From Dastarcus helophoroides (lineage: Eukaryota; Arthropoda; Insecta; Coleoptera; Bothrideridae), in assembly GCA_028583605.1 (NCBI GenBank), contig CM053337.1, positions 19,798,488 through 19,862,487 on the forward strand: a stretch of 64,000 bases of DNA, written 5' to 3'. Below are positions 35,601 to 43,515 of the stretch, in pieces; the stretch's first letter is position 1, and each line of letters opens with the position of its first letter. Under the pieces are notes generated by a model. The model saw only the letters and a program-made list of their open reading frames with translations. It was not told the DNA's origin and ran no database searches. The translations under genes and the position numbers were made by a program.

Positions 35601-38600
35601 TAACCTAAAAATCGCCAAAAATCTCGTGCCTAGGTCATAAGTTATTCAAGGTCAAAAATCACAAAAATCGGTTTTTCGCGATTATCTCGGCTTCTGTAGC
35701 TCCAATGATGTTGCCACCTATTATAAAAATTATAGAGCATAAAATTTGCGACAAATTTTGTTTGAAACATTTTTTCGTAGGCTTAACCGTTTTTGAGATA
35801 AAAGCCAGTGCTCAGCCATACATACCACAATTCATGACAAATTAGACCAAAGAGAGCCAAATAAGCTGCAAACTCGTATAAACATTCATTTTGGCGTTCT
35901 AAAAGTTATCCTAAAAGTGGCACAAAATCTCGTGCCTGGGTCGTAGGTTATTCAAGGTCAAAGGTCACAAAAATCGGTTTTTCGCGATTATCTCAGCTTC
36001 TGTAGCTCCAATGATGTTAACATCTATTATAGAAATTGTAGAGCATAAAATTTGCGACAAATTTTGTTTCAAACATTTTTTCCTGCGCTTAACCGTTTTT
36101 GAGATAAAGGCCAGTGCTCAGCCATACATACTACAATTCAAGACAATTTAGAAAAAGAGAGACAAATAAGCTGAAAACTCGTATAAACCTTCATTTTGGC
36201 GTGCTAAAAGTTGTCCTAAAAGTCGTATTAAATCTCGTGTCTGGGTCGTAAGTTATTCAAGGATCAAAGGTCACAAAAATCGGTTTTTCGCGATTATCTC
36301 AGTTTCTGTAGCTCCAATGATGTTAACATTCATTATAAAAATTGTAGAGCATAAAATTTGCGACAACTTTTGTTTGAAACATTTTTTTGTATGCTCAACC
36401 GTTTTTGAGATAAAGGGCAGCGTTCAGCCATACATACTGTAATGCAAGATAAATTAGACAAAAGAGAGATAATTAGCTGGAAACTCGTATAAACCTTCAT
36501 TTCGGTGTTCTAAACGTTATCCTAAAAATCGCTAAAAATCTCGTGCCTAGGTCGTAAGTTATTCAAGGTCAAAGGTCACAAAAATCGGTTTTTCGCGATT
36601 ATCTCGGCTTCTGTAGCTCCAATGATGTTGCCACCTATTATAAAAATTGTAGAGCATAAAATTTGCGACAAATTTTGTTTTAAACATTTTTTCGTATGCT
36701 TAACCGTTTTTGAGATAAAAGCCAGTGCTCAGCCATACATACTACAATTCAAGGCAAATTAGACAAAAGAGAGCCAAATTAGCTGGAAACTCGTATAAAC
36801 CTTCATTTTGGCGTTCTAAAAGTTATCCTAAAAGTCGCATAAAATCTCGTGTCTGGGTCGTAAGTTATTCAAGGTCAAAGGTCACAAAAATCGGTTTTTC
36901 GCGATTATCTCAGCTTCTGTAGCTCCAATGATGTTAACATCTATTATAGAAATTGTAGAGCATAAAATTTGCGACAAATTTTGTTTCAAACATTTTTTCC
37001 TGCGCTTAACCGTTTTTGAGATAAAGGCCAGTGCTCAGCCATACATACTACAATTCAAGACAATTTAGAAAAAGAGAGACAAATAAGCTGAAAACTCGTA
37101 TAAACCTTCATTTTGGCGTGCTAAAAGTTGTCCTAAAAGACGTATTAAATCTCGTGTCTGGGTCGTAAGCTATTCAATGTCAAAGGTCACAAAAATCGGT
37201 TTTTCTCGATTATCTCGGTTTCTGTAGCTCCAATGATGTTAATATTTATTATAAAAATTATAGAGCATAAAATTTGCGACAAATTTTGTTTTAAACATTT
37301 TTTCCTAGGCTCAACCGTTTTCGAGATAAAGGCCAACGCTCAGCCATACATTTTGTATATTAAGTTTTACATCGTTTAAATCTTAAGATAGTTTCTTGTA
37401 TTTTTCAGTGCTGAGTCACAAACACCGATTGACAAAGATCCAATGCAATAGCTGCTTGGGGCAATCTGTAGGAGATTGCCAATCCTTAACAGAAGGTTTC
37501 AAAATCTAAAATTGTGGAAGGAGTAACTGGCGAAGAAAAAGCCAATTAAACATGAATGAAAAGAGGCGATAATTAGAAATAATAAATAATAATTAGAAAT
37601 TAAACCAATAACCAATATTTTATTAACTCAGGAAACACTATGAACGTAGGTCATTGAAGATTTTAGGGCCTGTAAGTTGGTTAAAAAACTGATTTCTATA
37701 AAGTAACATCCAATAATATTTAACCCTTTCGCGACGTGCTATTTTCCTATTTTTAAGTATGCCCATAAGGCGGGCAGTTTTCGAGGTTTACGGAATCGTA
37801 TGGTCTTCGTCGTTATAGCGTACATTTACCGGAAAAGTACGATAATCGGCGTCTCTACAAGAATATTGTACTAAATTAAAAATATAATTCGGATAAATAC
37901 AGTCTTCGACTATTTGTCACATTTTGTTAACACGGGAATATATGGTCTTCGACGCGAAAGGGTTAAATTAAGAGTATGTATTTTTTCAAGTGGAATTTAC
38001 ACTGGATCAGTCATTAAAAAACGAAGATTTCGATCCAATGAGCGATATACGTGTAAAAAATTTAATATTACATGCTTTTTGGCGCCTAAAATGCGAAATA
38101 TCGGTGAGTTTAGTCAATTTGAAGATATTTTAAAATCAGCTGACAGATGGCGCAATTTTGATCTAGTTCGACGTACATTAGATTCACATCTAACGCATTT
38201 ACTCCATTAAATCTATGGTTAGGTTGAAGCAAATGAACTACCGCGTCAATGTATGGTTTATAGGGTATATAATTGTGCTGTAAATAATTTACACAACATA
38301 TATAATTATAAATCGGTCGTAAAATGATCGTAAAACTGAATCGCTGCATTATTATTTCAAATTATAAAGTGTTTTGCATCCATAAAATACATACGGCAAG
38401 TTTCTATGAATCGACATCGTCAATTTTTAAAATGACATCTTTTAAAATTGTCTAGTTTTGTGTTAAATAATTAAGTGTTCGTGAGTTCCCAACGACTTAA
38501 ATGTCTTCATCAGGTCATTACTGCATTGCATATGGAATTTCTACTAATTTTTTTTACGTAAACCGTTGATTGAATGCATATATATTCAATCAACGCGTAA

Positions 38601-41600
38601 ACATATTCAAAATTGCAAGAAGAATGCAACCTAGACTACAAATGTGTGTGAATGTTTTAGTACTTACTTGTCAGAACATTTATTAGCATTCGAGTTGGAT
38701 ATACCAAACTGACGAGATCTAACAAGATCGAAACCGGTATTTGGTTTCCAAACTTCGAATCTAATAAATGTTCAAACCTATTGGTCTGTGCATTATAGAG
38801 TATATTCAAAATTAACTAGCGAAACTTCTATGATCTTCGACTTAACCTCACTCTTTTACATTTTGAAATGCAGTTTACTTTTGTGGGAAATATTTTCGCC
38901 AATACCTTTTAGAATCCTCAACATTGTACAATTTTGGAATTATCTCTCAACAGTCTAATTGTTTTCCAAAAGATATATGATTAATTTAGAAATGGTTTTT
39001 CTCTCTGAAAGTCTAGACGCGTGGAAGAAGGAATTTGCGAAGAAAATGCCAATCAATAGGAATGAAATTATCCGAAACCAGTTAGATATTAATAAAACTT
39101 ACGAAATCTTTTCACTTATTTGGAAGTAATCCAGGTTTAATGAGTTAACTATTTTGACAATTGCATATTTGCAATGTTTATCCGAAACCAGTTAGATATT
39201 AATAAAACTTACGAAATCTTTTCACTTATTTGGAAGTAATCCATTTGCAATGTTTAGCAAATCAGGGGTGAATATAAAATGGAAAGTGAAGCATAAACAT
39301 AATTAAGAAATAAGTAACTGCAAGGTAGGTTAAGTGCACTTACATTTTCATTACTGCCTAAAAAATCAAATATAAATTGGGAAAATCGTCCAAAGCCCGA
39401 ATACCTTGCTTACATAAATATTTTGGTAATATTTTGAGAATTTTTAACACAATATCAATTACGTTATGAATGTGATACGCTCTTGAAAACAGGAAATTTA
39501 TCTCACGTTATTTAACTTACGAAATATGAATGAACGATCACAATTCACCTGCTCTGTGTTTTGCATTTGAATCAACCTCCTTACAAATATTTTCTAGTTA
39601 TCTGAACGCTGATAATTTCAAATTCAGTTTTATTCGCATTTATTATGTTTATAATGTATACGTATAAAACTTAATTTAAAATTATCAGCGTTAAGGCTAA
39701 CAAAAAAATATTTACCAGGCAATTGCAGACAAGATCAAAACGCAGTTGTTTGAAATACAATTCACAGAACATTCAACTTGTTACAACAAATGTCAAATTT
39801 GATTTCGAGAAAGGTGAATAGATGTCAGCTGTAACAACTGATGGACAGGGCCGTACTGAAATATTTTGATTGTAATTTAGAAATTTAAATATTTCTTTTT
39901 AGGAAATACGTGGACAATGTTCCACGATTATGTTATTGAACTGGTATTATTCAATTTAGAAAGTAGTTGATTATGAATTTTTAATATTACATGCTTTTTG
40001 GCGCCTAAAATGCGAAATATCGATGAGTTTAGTCAATTTCAAGATATTTTAAAATCAGCTGACTGAGGACGCAATTTTGATCTAGATCGGCGCACATAAG
40101 ATTCACATCTAACGCATTTACTCCATTAAATCTATGGTTAGATTGAAGCAAATGAACTACCGCGTCAATGTATGTTTTATGATGTATATAATTGTCTTGT
40201 AAATAATTTAAACAACATCTATAATTATAAATCGATCGTAAAACTGAATCGCTGCATTATTATTTCAAATTATAAAGTGTTTTGTGTTTTGCATCCATAA
40301 AACACATACGACAAGTTTCTATGAATCGACATCGTCAATTTTTAAAATGACATCTTTTAAAATTGTCTAGTTTTGTGTTAAATAATTAAGTGTTTCTGAG
40401 TTGCCAACGACTTAATGTCTTCATCAGGTCATTACTGCATTGCATATAGAATTTCTAATAATTTTGTTTACGTAAACCGCTGATTGAATACATATATATA
40501 TTCAATCAACGCGTAAACATATTCTAAATTAACTAGCGAAACTTCTATGATTTTCGACTTAACCTCACTCTTTTAAATTTTGAAACGCAGTTTACTTTTG
40601 TGGGAAATATTTTCGGCAATACGTTTTAGAATCCTCAACATTGTACAATTTTGGAATTGTCTCTCCACAGACTAATTTTGTTCCAAAACTAGATATTCTC
40701 TGTATCTTCTTGGCGAAGTGGGAGTAATTTCATTCCGAAAGTCTAGACGCGTGGAAGAAGCAATTTGCGAAGAAAATGCAAATCAATAGGAATGAAATTA
40801 TCCGAAACCAGTTAGATATTAATAAAACGGTAATTTTACTGTTTCGGGTCTTCTAACGGAAAATCCCCTCCTCCGAGAAGCTAGGGGGGTTTACGAAATA
40901 TTTTCACTTATTTGGAAGTAATCCAGGACTAACGAGTTAACTATTTGCAATGTTTAGCAAATCAGGGGTGAATATAAAATGGAAACTGAAGCATAAACAT
41001 AATTAAGAAATAAGAAACTGCAAGGTAGGTTAAGTGCACTTACATTTTCATTACTGTCTAAAAAATCAAATATAAATTGGGAAAATTGTCCAAAGCCCGA
41101 ATACCTTGCTTACATAAATATTTTGGTAATATTTTGAGAATTTTTAACACAATATCAATTACGTTATGAATGTGATACGCTCTTGAAAACAGGAAATTTA
41201 TCTCACGTTATTTAACTTACGAAATATGACTGAATGATCGCAATTCCCCTGCTCTGTTTTGCATTTGAATCAACCTCCTTATAAATATTTTCTAGTTATC
41301 TGAACGCTGATAATTTCAAATTCAGTTTTATTCGCATTTATTATGTTTATAATGAATACGTATAAAACTTAATTTAAAATTATCAGCGTTAAGGCTAACA
41401 AAAAAATATTTACCAGGTAGTTGCAAAGACAAGATCAAAACGCAGTTGTTTGAAATACAATTCATAGAACATTCAACCTTGTTACAACAAATGTCAAATT
41501 TGATTTCGACAAAGGTGAATAGATGTCAGCTGTAACAACTGATGGACAGGGCCGTACTGAAATATTTTGATTGTAATTTAGAAATTTAAATATTTCTTTT

Positions 41601-42505
41601 TAGGAAATACGTGGACAATGTTCCATGATTACGTTATTGAACTGGTATTATTTAATTTAAAAAGTCGTTTATTATCAATTTTGAATATTTTGCCGAATTT
41701 TCAGTTATCTCGGGTCTAATATTAACATTTCGAAGAAATATATTTAGAATTTTAATTCTTCCAAATAATTCATTATTGATAACTATTAAATTCTGTTAAC
41801 GATAAATTCCACAAGGGATATTAAAAATTTTACGAGGTTTCTATAAATATTTGCCATTGAATTTTAGAATAGTTTTCGACTCTGTATTAGATTACTCCTT
41901 GATATTGTTGAACTTCAAAGCCTCATTTCAAAATTTAATTTTTGGTGGAACGTACTGATCCTTGGTTATCTTAAAAAATTGAAATACAGAACTTGTCCCC
42001 TGAAACCAAGAAAGATTAAAATACACAACAAAGGTTGCTCTAACGCGTTTCGACAGCCAAGATGTCATCTTCAGAGAGATACTGCTTTCTACTTTCTGCC
42101 ATCTTCAGAGAGAAACATTAAATTAAAATTTAATTTGTATATTTTATTGAAATATGAAACGCCCCAATAAGCGTTCTGCAAATAGAATAAGATCTTACAT
42201 CGATATTAACCATGTCCAAGTGAAAATTTCCGTTTTTCAGAGATGGTTCCACGGGGCTTCTGATAGTGGACAACGGCCCCGCGGTCACCCGCCAGTCCAT
42301 CGAGATATCCCAGAAGGCGCCCCCTTTCACCGAAGACGATGGCCTCTACGTGGGGGGCATGCCCCACTACCCGCTGACGCAGCTCACCAAATACAAGCAC
42401 GGAATCAAAGGATGTATAGCCGACTTGGTCCTCAATACGGACTATCACTTGCAGCTAATCAACCATTCGGACGTCACGCACAACGTCGGCGAATGCGAAG
42501 TCTAG
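8435..42505 (+). CDS. Pikachurin/EGFLAM-like extracellular protein, 3' five coding exons (partial)
   Basis: Exons 8435-8636, 25783-26117, 32535-32932, 33426-34084 and 42241-42505 join with consistent GT/AG sites and phases (2,1,0,2) into 618 residues ending in TAG. Seen: LamG1 about residues 5-178, EGF1 with six cysteines (186,191,197,206,208,217), LamG2 about 220-398, EGF2 (402,407,413,422,424,433), LamG3 about 440-616. The order LamG-EGF-LamG-EGF-LamG with a single EGF between LamG units is that of pikachurin/EGFLAM. Agrin and perlecan usually carry two EGFs between their first LamG units, so they fit less well. Family knowledge: secreted matrix ligands that bind dystroglycan-type glycans. 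The N-terminal part, with signal peptide and any FN3 domains, lies upstream of the window. Introns are 17.1, 6.4, 0.5 and 8.2 kb, the long ones filled with satellites. LamG/EGF identity is very firm; the pikachurin orthology is inference. Confidence 0.88.
8930..9240 (+). repeat. Dispersed repeat, copy 1 (full-length relative at 59980)
   Basis: It contains ttagctacctatcattcgct, gagctgcatt, then aaaatcgaaaccggtctt...aaatgttcaaatctatt. The same order appears at 59980-60300, and the last part alone at 38665-38800. Possibly a SINE or MITE family; type not determined. Confidence 0.7.
9245..10300. other. Intron sequence without recognisable feature
   Basis: Mixed-composition intronic DNA. Open frames at 9709-10041 (-) and 9968-10225 (+) have no recognisable domain and overlap each other, so I do not call them genes. 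Confidence 0.4.
10305..10400 (+). repeat. Short dispersed block related to 15985-16110
   Basis: gcgttgagtgacttttgtta, then 'cgctaattagcgt' and 'cgctaattcgcgt' repeats. A similar order with gcgttgagcgactttt and 'gcgttacc' repeats occurs at 15985-16110, so the two bracket the 10.4-16 kb satellite region. Confidence 0.5.
10425..11335. repeat. Degenerate T-rich satellite (TTTTCGAAATTT type)
   Basis: Same family as 5895-7345 but in opposite orientation (ttttttcaaaattctcgaat). Open frames here are low-complexity Phe/Lys-rich and not coding. Confidence 0.8.
11340..14515. repeat. 3.2-kb complex satellite built of TCACGTGACCTTGAACTC-like units
   Basis: Near-continuous repetition of a ~22-26 bp theme, such as 'gaactcacgtgaccttgagc'. 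I count at least 20 exact CACGTG and see dozens of TGACCTTGA or one-off variants. At 13340-14290 a higher-order unit of ~303-312 bp, marked by 'acacaggctaaacctaatc' at about 13347, 13650, 13960 and 14273, repeats three times. It is GC-richer than its AT satellite flanks, with no coding content. It lies in the 17-kb intron of the pikachurin-like gene. Confidence 0.92.
11534..11697. repeat. Long near-perfect palindrome inside the satellite (77-bp arms, 10-bp loop)
   Basis: The arm 11534-11610 (aggtgaccttgaacgcgtga ... accttaaggt) pairs with 11621-11697 with only a few mismatches, around the loop agcccaatta. The rest of the array runs mainly in one direction, so this marks an inversion joint in the satellite. 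Confidence 0.85.
14520..15280. repeat. Degenerate AT satellite, right flank of the 3.2-kb array
   Basis: T-rich 'ttttcgaaatttcgactttt' sequence switching to A-rich near 15060. The 86-codon open frame at 14527-14787 is low complexity and not a gene. Confidence 0.75.
15281..15984. other. Intron sequence, no recognised feature
   Basis: More balanced composition. Overlapping open frames of 78-100 codons on both strands (15347-15583 +, 15599-15901 +, 15622-15864 -) lack recognisable motifs and are not called as genes. Confidence 0.35.
15985..16110 (+). repeat. Short dispersed block with hairpin, partner of 10305-10400
   Basis: gcgttgagcgactttt is followed by the hairpin GTTAAACGCTAAAC ... GTTTAGCGTTAC and 'gcgttacc' direct repeats. 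It matches the block at 10305 in opening sequence and style. Confidence 0.5.
16370..16625 (-). repeat. Single inverted, diverged copy of the ~530-bp repeat core
   Basis: The region from gatgatagtgatcgagatgg to ccaacgcgcgcg is the reverse complement of the core of the array at 1-2295. In this copy the minus-array ORF start is lost (GTG for ATG) and a stop follows gtcgcc, so the ORF is not maintained. It shows that the family is dispersed as well as tandem. Confidence 0.8.
16626..17800. other. Intron sequence, nothing recognised
   Basis: Unique-looking AT-rich sequence with no ORF above noise and no obvious repeat. The composition differs clearly from the degenerate satellite that starts near 17800. 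Confidence 0.4.
17800..23505. repeat. 5.7-kb degenerate AT satellite with higher-order structure
   Basis: Built from 'gtcgaaattttcaaaaaaa' variants. Longer blocks recur: 'attcctctctaatttttaga' at intervals of roughly 200-450 bp, and 'aaaacggcgcaattttcaaa' near 20675, 22040 and 22340. The 'caaaacatgcaaaatcttaaaatt' block near 20890 reappears near 22730. All open frames are Phe/Lys/Ile-rich and not coding. Confidence 0.88.
23540..24005 (+). repeat. Dispersed repeat, copy 1 (inverted copy at 52470)
   Basis: It contains aaggtaaggttgcattacgc, gaataaaggatgttctagac, gctttcctaggaaaagccca and cagaggccgctgatgtcagt. The same order, reversed, is at 52470-52970. About 470 bp with no ORF; probably a non-autonomous DNA element. 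Confidence 0.8.
24006..25390. other. Intron sequence, nothing recognised
   Basis: AT-rich, mostly unique-looking sequence between a dispersed repeat and the 21-bp minisatellite. No coding or RNA gene is supported. Confidence 0.35.
25396..25606. repeat. 21-bp GC-rich minisatellite, 10 copies
   Basis: The unit is GCGTCYATAGCAACCGGGTGC. Ten copies in a row have few length changes (one 22-mer) and increasing divergence toward the right. Because 21 is a multiple of three, both strands stay open. Each unit contains TAGCAAC, an RFX half-site-like core. It lies 177 bp upstream of exon B. Confidence 0.93.
25783..26117 (+). CDS. Pikachurin-like exon B: second half of LamG1
   Basis: The acceptor is tttgttgcag ending at 25782; the donor is ATCG|GTAAGT. 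It continues LamG1 with 'FDCGSGIGVVRS', 'LNQWNHITLYRHRWDAWLQL', 'LFIGGAG' and the closing 'GLKGCIRHLEVN' strand with its conserved Cys. The split Arg codon (AG|G) and split Glu codon (G|AG) restore the frame with both neighbouring exons. It is separated from exon A by a 17.1-kb intron. Confidence 0.9.
26118..27025. other. Intron sequence, one short duplication
   Basis: A 24-bp direct duplication (gcgattaagtcgtaagaa) occurs at 26156-26203. Otherwise no repeat or gene is recognised. Confidence 0.4.
27030..28340 (+). repeat. Dispersed repeat copy A (block order X-Y)
   Basis: Block X (27030-27545: gcgaagagagtttttagaaa ... gaatcagctctaccgtaaac) is followed by block Y (27545-28340: cgaagctggcttcacgcgta ... 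gtcacagcactgccacac). Both blocks recur at 29280-30570 in the same strand but in the order Y-X. Confidence 0.8.
27590..28115 (+). repeat. ~163-bp tandem repeat, 3 copies
   Basis: 'cactattaccgaagctggct' occurs at about 27612, 27776 and 27939, with intervening sequence (ttcaggggttatttggcaga ... catttt cagcagaaattgac) nearly identical. Copy B at 29330 has only one unit. Confidence 0.9.
28345..29275. other. Sequence between the two X/Y copies
   Basis: No match to the X or Y blocks and no recognisable gene. The overlapping open frames (28407-28628 +, 28498-28692 -, 28760-29047 -) have no motif. Confidence 0.3.
29280..30570 (+). repeat. Dispersed repeat copy B (block order Y-X)
   Basis: Y sequence at about 29300-29960 is followed by X sequence at about 29965-30570 (gaatcagctctaccgtaaac, cttctctacttaacgaatga). 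Copy B is interrupted by a GC-rich ~240-bp insert at 29610-29848 that copy A lacks. Confidence 0.8.
29610..29848. mobile_element. GC-rich ~240-bp insert in repeat copy B
   Basis: Copy A reads 'atacttaat|aaggatatggtcacag'; copy B reads 'atacttaat', then ~240 bp, then 'aataaatatatggtcacag'. The insert starts gccagctcttcactctcgcc and contains a gtatatata box. The TAAT/AATA at its edges may be target-site sequence. The origin of the insert is unknown. Confidence 0.6.
30600..31770 (+). repeat. Diverged third copy of the 38-41 kb repeat family
   Basis: It shares in order 'aacttctatgaatctac', 'aatcattaagtacttcgtga', 'tgcaaggtaggttgagtgct', 'ccagatgtcagct' and 'gaccgtactgacgaaa' with 38390-39860. 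It is more diverged than the pair at 38-41.7 kb. A perfect 13-bp hairpin (31379-31391 / 31407-31419, CACAAACCACTAA) sits inside it. Confidence 0.65.
32249..32534 (+). repeat. ~143-bp tandem duplication of the intron 3' end, including the splice acceptor
   Basis: Unit 1 (32249-32390) and unit 2 (32391-32534) both start gaaatgttatagaattgggt and end gtcattaact(t)ttcag. Unit 2 supplies the acceptor of exon C. Unit 1 leaves an equivalent CAG at 32386-32388. Confidence 0.9.
32535..32932 (+). CDS. Pikachurin-like exon C: EGF1 and first half of LamG2
   Basis: The acceptor cattaacttttcag ends at 32534; the donor CATCAG|GTAAGG is phase 0. It encodes an EGF module (CSRVPCQHGGKC ... CLCPLGFSGDLC) followed by a LamG start with 'PDGLVIYNGHRGDGYGDFMA' and 'GYVEFSFDLGTGG'. 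Cys181, just before the EGF, probably pairs with the terminal Cys of LamG1. The acceptor lies in a local duplication, described separately, that leaves a competing AG about 146 bp upstream. Confidence 0.92.
33290..33400 (+). repeat. Dispersed repeat 'cctgaaaccaagaaagatta', copy 1
   Basis: caaatcttgtcccctgaaac...ccaagccatcatcttcagag. Related copies are at 41985-42130 and 62365-62480. This one ends about 25 bp before the exon D acceptor. Confidence 0.75.
33426..34084 (+). CDS. Pikachurin-like exon D: second half of LamG2, EGF2, first part of LamG3
   Basis: The acceptor atgtttcag ends at 33425 and the donor ATTAG|GTGAGT follows 34084. It encodes the end of LamG2 ('LYLGGVP', 'SSFVGCVQMIKINGR'), then EGF2 (CVARPCGEDGEC ... 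CKCKPGYRDQLC), then LamG3 ('GDGLLLWLNGG', 'GSFLSLGLERGALVLRF', 'NLWHRVKAIR'). It is GC-richer than the surrounding intron, as expected for real coding sequence. The in-frame ATG at 33417 is upstream of the acceptor and is not a start. Confidence 0.93.
34225..37351 (+). repeat. 306-bp satellite, about 10 copies
   Basis: Units begin 'cattttttcgtacgcttaac' near 34243, 34549, 34855, 35161, 35467, 35773, 36079, 36385, 36691, 36997 and 37303, an even 306-bp step. Copies are roughly 85-97% alike. The right half shows a three-unit (918-bp) higher-order period: the variant 'tttgtatgctcaaccg' near 35467 and 36385, and 'cctgcgcttaaccg' near 36079 and 36997. At least three units carry AGGTCAAAGGTCA. The 65-codon frames recurring at this step are by-products. 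Confidence 0.95.
37355..38055. other. Intron sequence with a fragment of the 4.97-kb hairpin family
   Basis: 37460-37545 (ggagattgccaatccttaac ... ggcgaagaaaaagcc) matches the right half of the inverted repeat at 4971-5094. The rest is unassigned. Confidence 0.5.
38060..39970 (+). repeat. ~1.9-kb tandem duplication, copy 1
   Basis: Runs from tttaatattacatgcttttt to ggtattattcaatttagaaa. It contains the palindrome GTTGATTGAAT...ATTCAATCAAC at 38570-38600 and an ~80-bp internal direct duplication at 39085-39245 (gaaaccagttagatattaat). It also holds the 'gatcgaaaccggt' repeat at 38665-38800, which copy 2 lacks. Confidence 0.85.
39979..41690 (+). repeat. ~1.9-kb tandem duplication, copy 2
   Basis: Nearly identical to copy 1 through most of its length, so the duplication is recent. 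It differs by a ~64-bp segment at 40829-40892 (gtaattttactgtttcgggt ... gaagctagggggg) and by lacking the 38665-38800 insert and the 80-bp internal duplication. Confidence 0.85.
41985..42130 (+). repeat. Dispersed repeat 'cctgaaaccaagaaagatta', copy 2
   Basis: Same order as the copy at 33290, with the extra central part 'caaaggttgctctaacgcgtttcgacagccaagatgtc'-like sequence also present in copy 3. It lies about 110 bp upstream of the exon E acceptor. Confidence 0.8.
42241..42505 (+). CDS. Pikachurin-like terminal exon E: end of LamG3 and stop
   Basis: The acceptor tttccgtttttcag ends at 42240; the first base completes the split Arg codon from exon D. It encodes 'DGSTGLLIVDNG', 'LYVGGMPHYP', the closing 'HGIKGCIADLVLN' strand and a final Cys two residues before the TAG at 42503-42505. 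Termination directly after LamG3 matches proteins of this architecture. Confidence 0.92.
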
Positions 42506-43198
42506 TCAATTTTCTTCGAAACTCTAGTCAATATAAACGCCATATTCGCGCGCTTACAGTCCAGCAATAAGGCGCTACATATCCGACAAATCAATTATTT
42601 CTTTTTTCTGAATTTACACGATGCCTCAAACTGACTTCACTGACGTTCATGTGTACTTAATGTGTGATTTTGAAATTAACATAAGGCTGACTACTATGAG
42701 CTGACTCGGCCGCGGAATCGGCAGATACTGGGACGCGAATGTTCCCGAATGATGCGCCCATGATATGGAAATCAGTTGCCGATTCCCTGGTTGATGAAAA
42801 TAATTTTATGTGATGTTTAAAATATCATTTTTAGTGATGAGGATGAAAACGAGTTTGTGTTAGGGTTGTAGATAGTTGGAATAAGATCGAGCTTTTGGTA
42901 ATGTTTTCGGTTGATCTCTACAAAGGTAACAAAAATGTCCCCTTTAAGGTACTTTTATATTGACCGCTAGATGTTCCTTCGATGTCAGGTGCTAAAATAT
43001 CAAACGCGTTGGCCTATTTTCTATAAATTTCGAATTTTTTTAGATTTAAGGTTATAATTGTACCTAAAGCACGAATGCACTGCACCCATATCATTTAGGC
43101 GTTAGTACTGAATTAATACATTTAAAAGCAATCGCCCCTCACAGTGTTTCCTGTTTGCATTATTGTTACCCTTGTATTTGTTTTATATTCGCAATAAA
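42506..43198 (+). other. Probable 3' UTR of the pikachurin-like gene with polyadenylation signal
   Basis: No coding signal follows the stop. The first canonical AATAAA in a plausible place is at 43193-43198 (gcaataaagt), about 690 bp past the stop, and would put the cleavage site near 43215. The convergent NME7-like stop codon is at 43516, so the two transcripts end roughly 300 bp apart. Inference from sequence only. Confidence 0.5.
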
Positions 43199-43515
43199 GT
43201 AGGTATTCATCGGTCCAGTGTAACATTAACATTGTTATATAACTAATGTATATGAAAACAACTTAATTTGTACAGGTAGTTTAAACTTGTGTGTTAAATA
43301 CAGAGCGCTTTTGACTTAAATTTCATTCTATTAACCTTCCTCACGTTTGCGCATGATCTGGATCAGTTGAAACCTATTTAATGTCTCTATGAGATGCTCG
43401 TGCTTACATTTACCTTCCATAAAGACACTTACTCTTCAGCAAAGTAGGGTGATAAAAGACAAAAACGTTTATCTCAGTAAATCAGTGTATAAGCAAAATG
43501 TTTATAAAATAACAA

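Noticed and set aside
34225..37351. Evenly spaced 306-bp repeats considered as a CRISPR-like or rDNA-spacer array
   Set aside because: The whole unit repeats with no repeat-spacer structure, and it lies in an intron of a eukaryotic gene. It is a satellite.
43377..43382. ATTAAA (minus strand) as polyadenylation signal of NME7
   Set aside because: It is a plausible variant signal about 135 bp past the stop, but several AT-rich alternatives exist and nothing singles it out.
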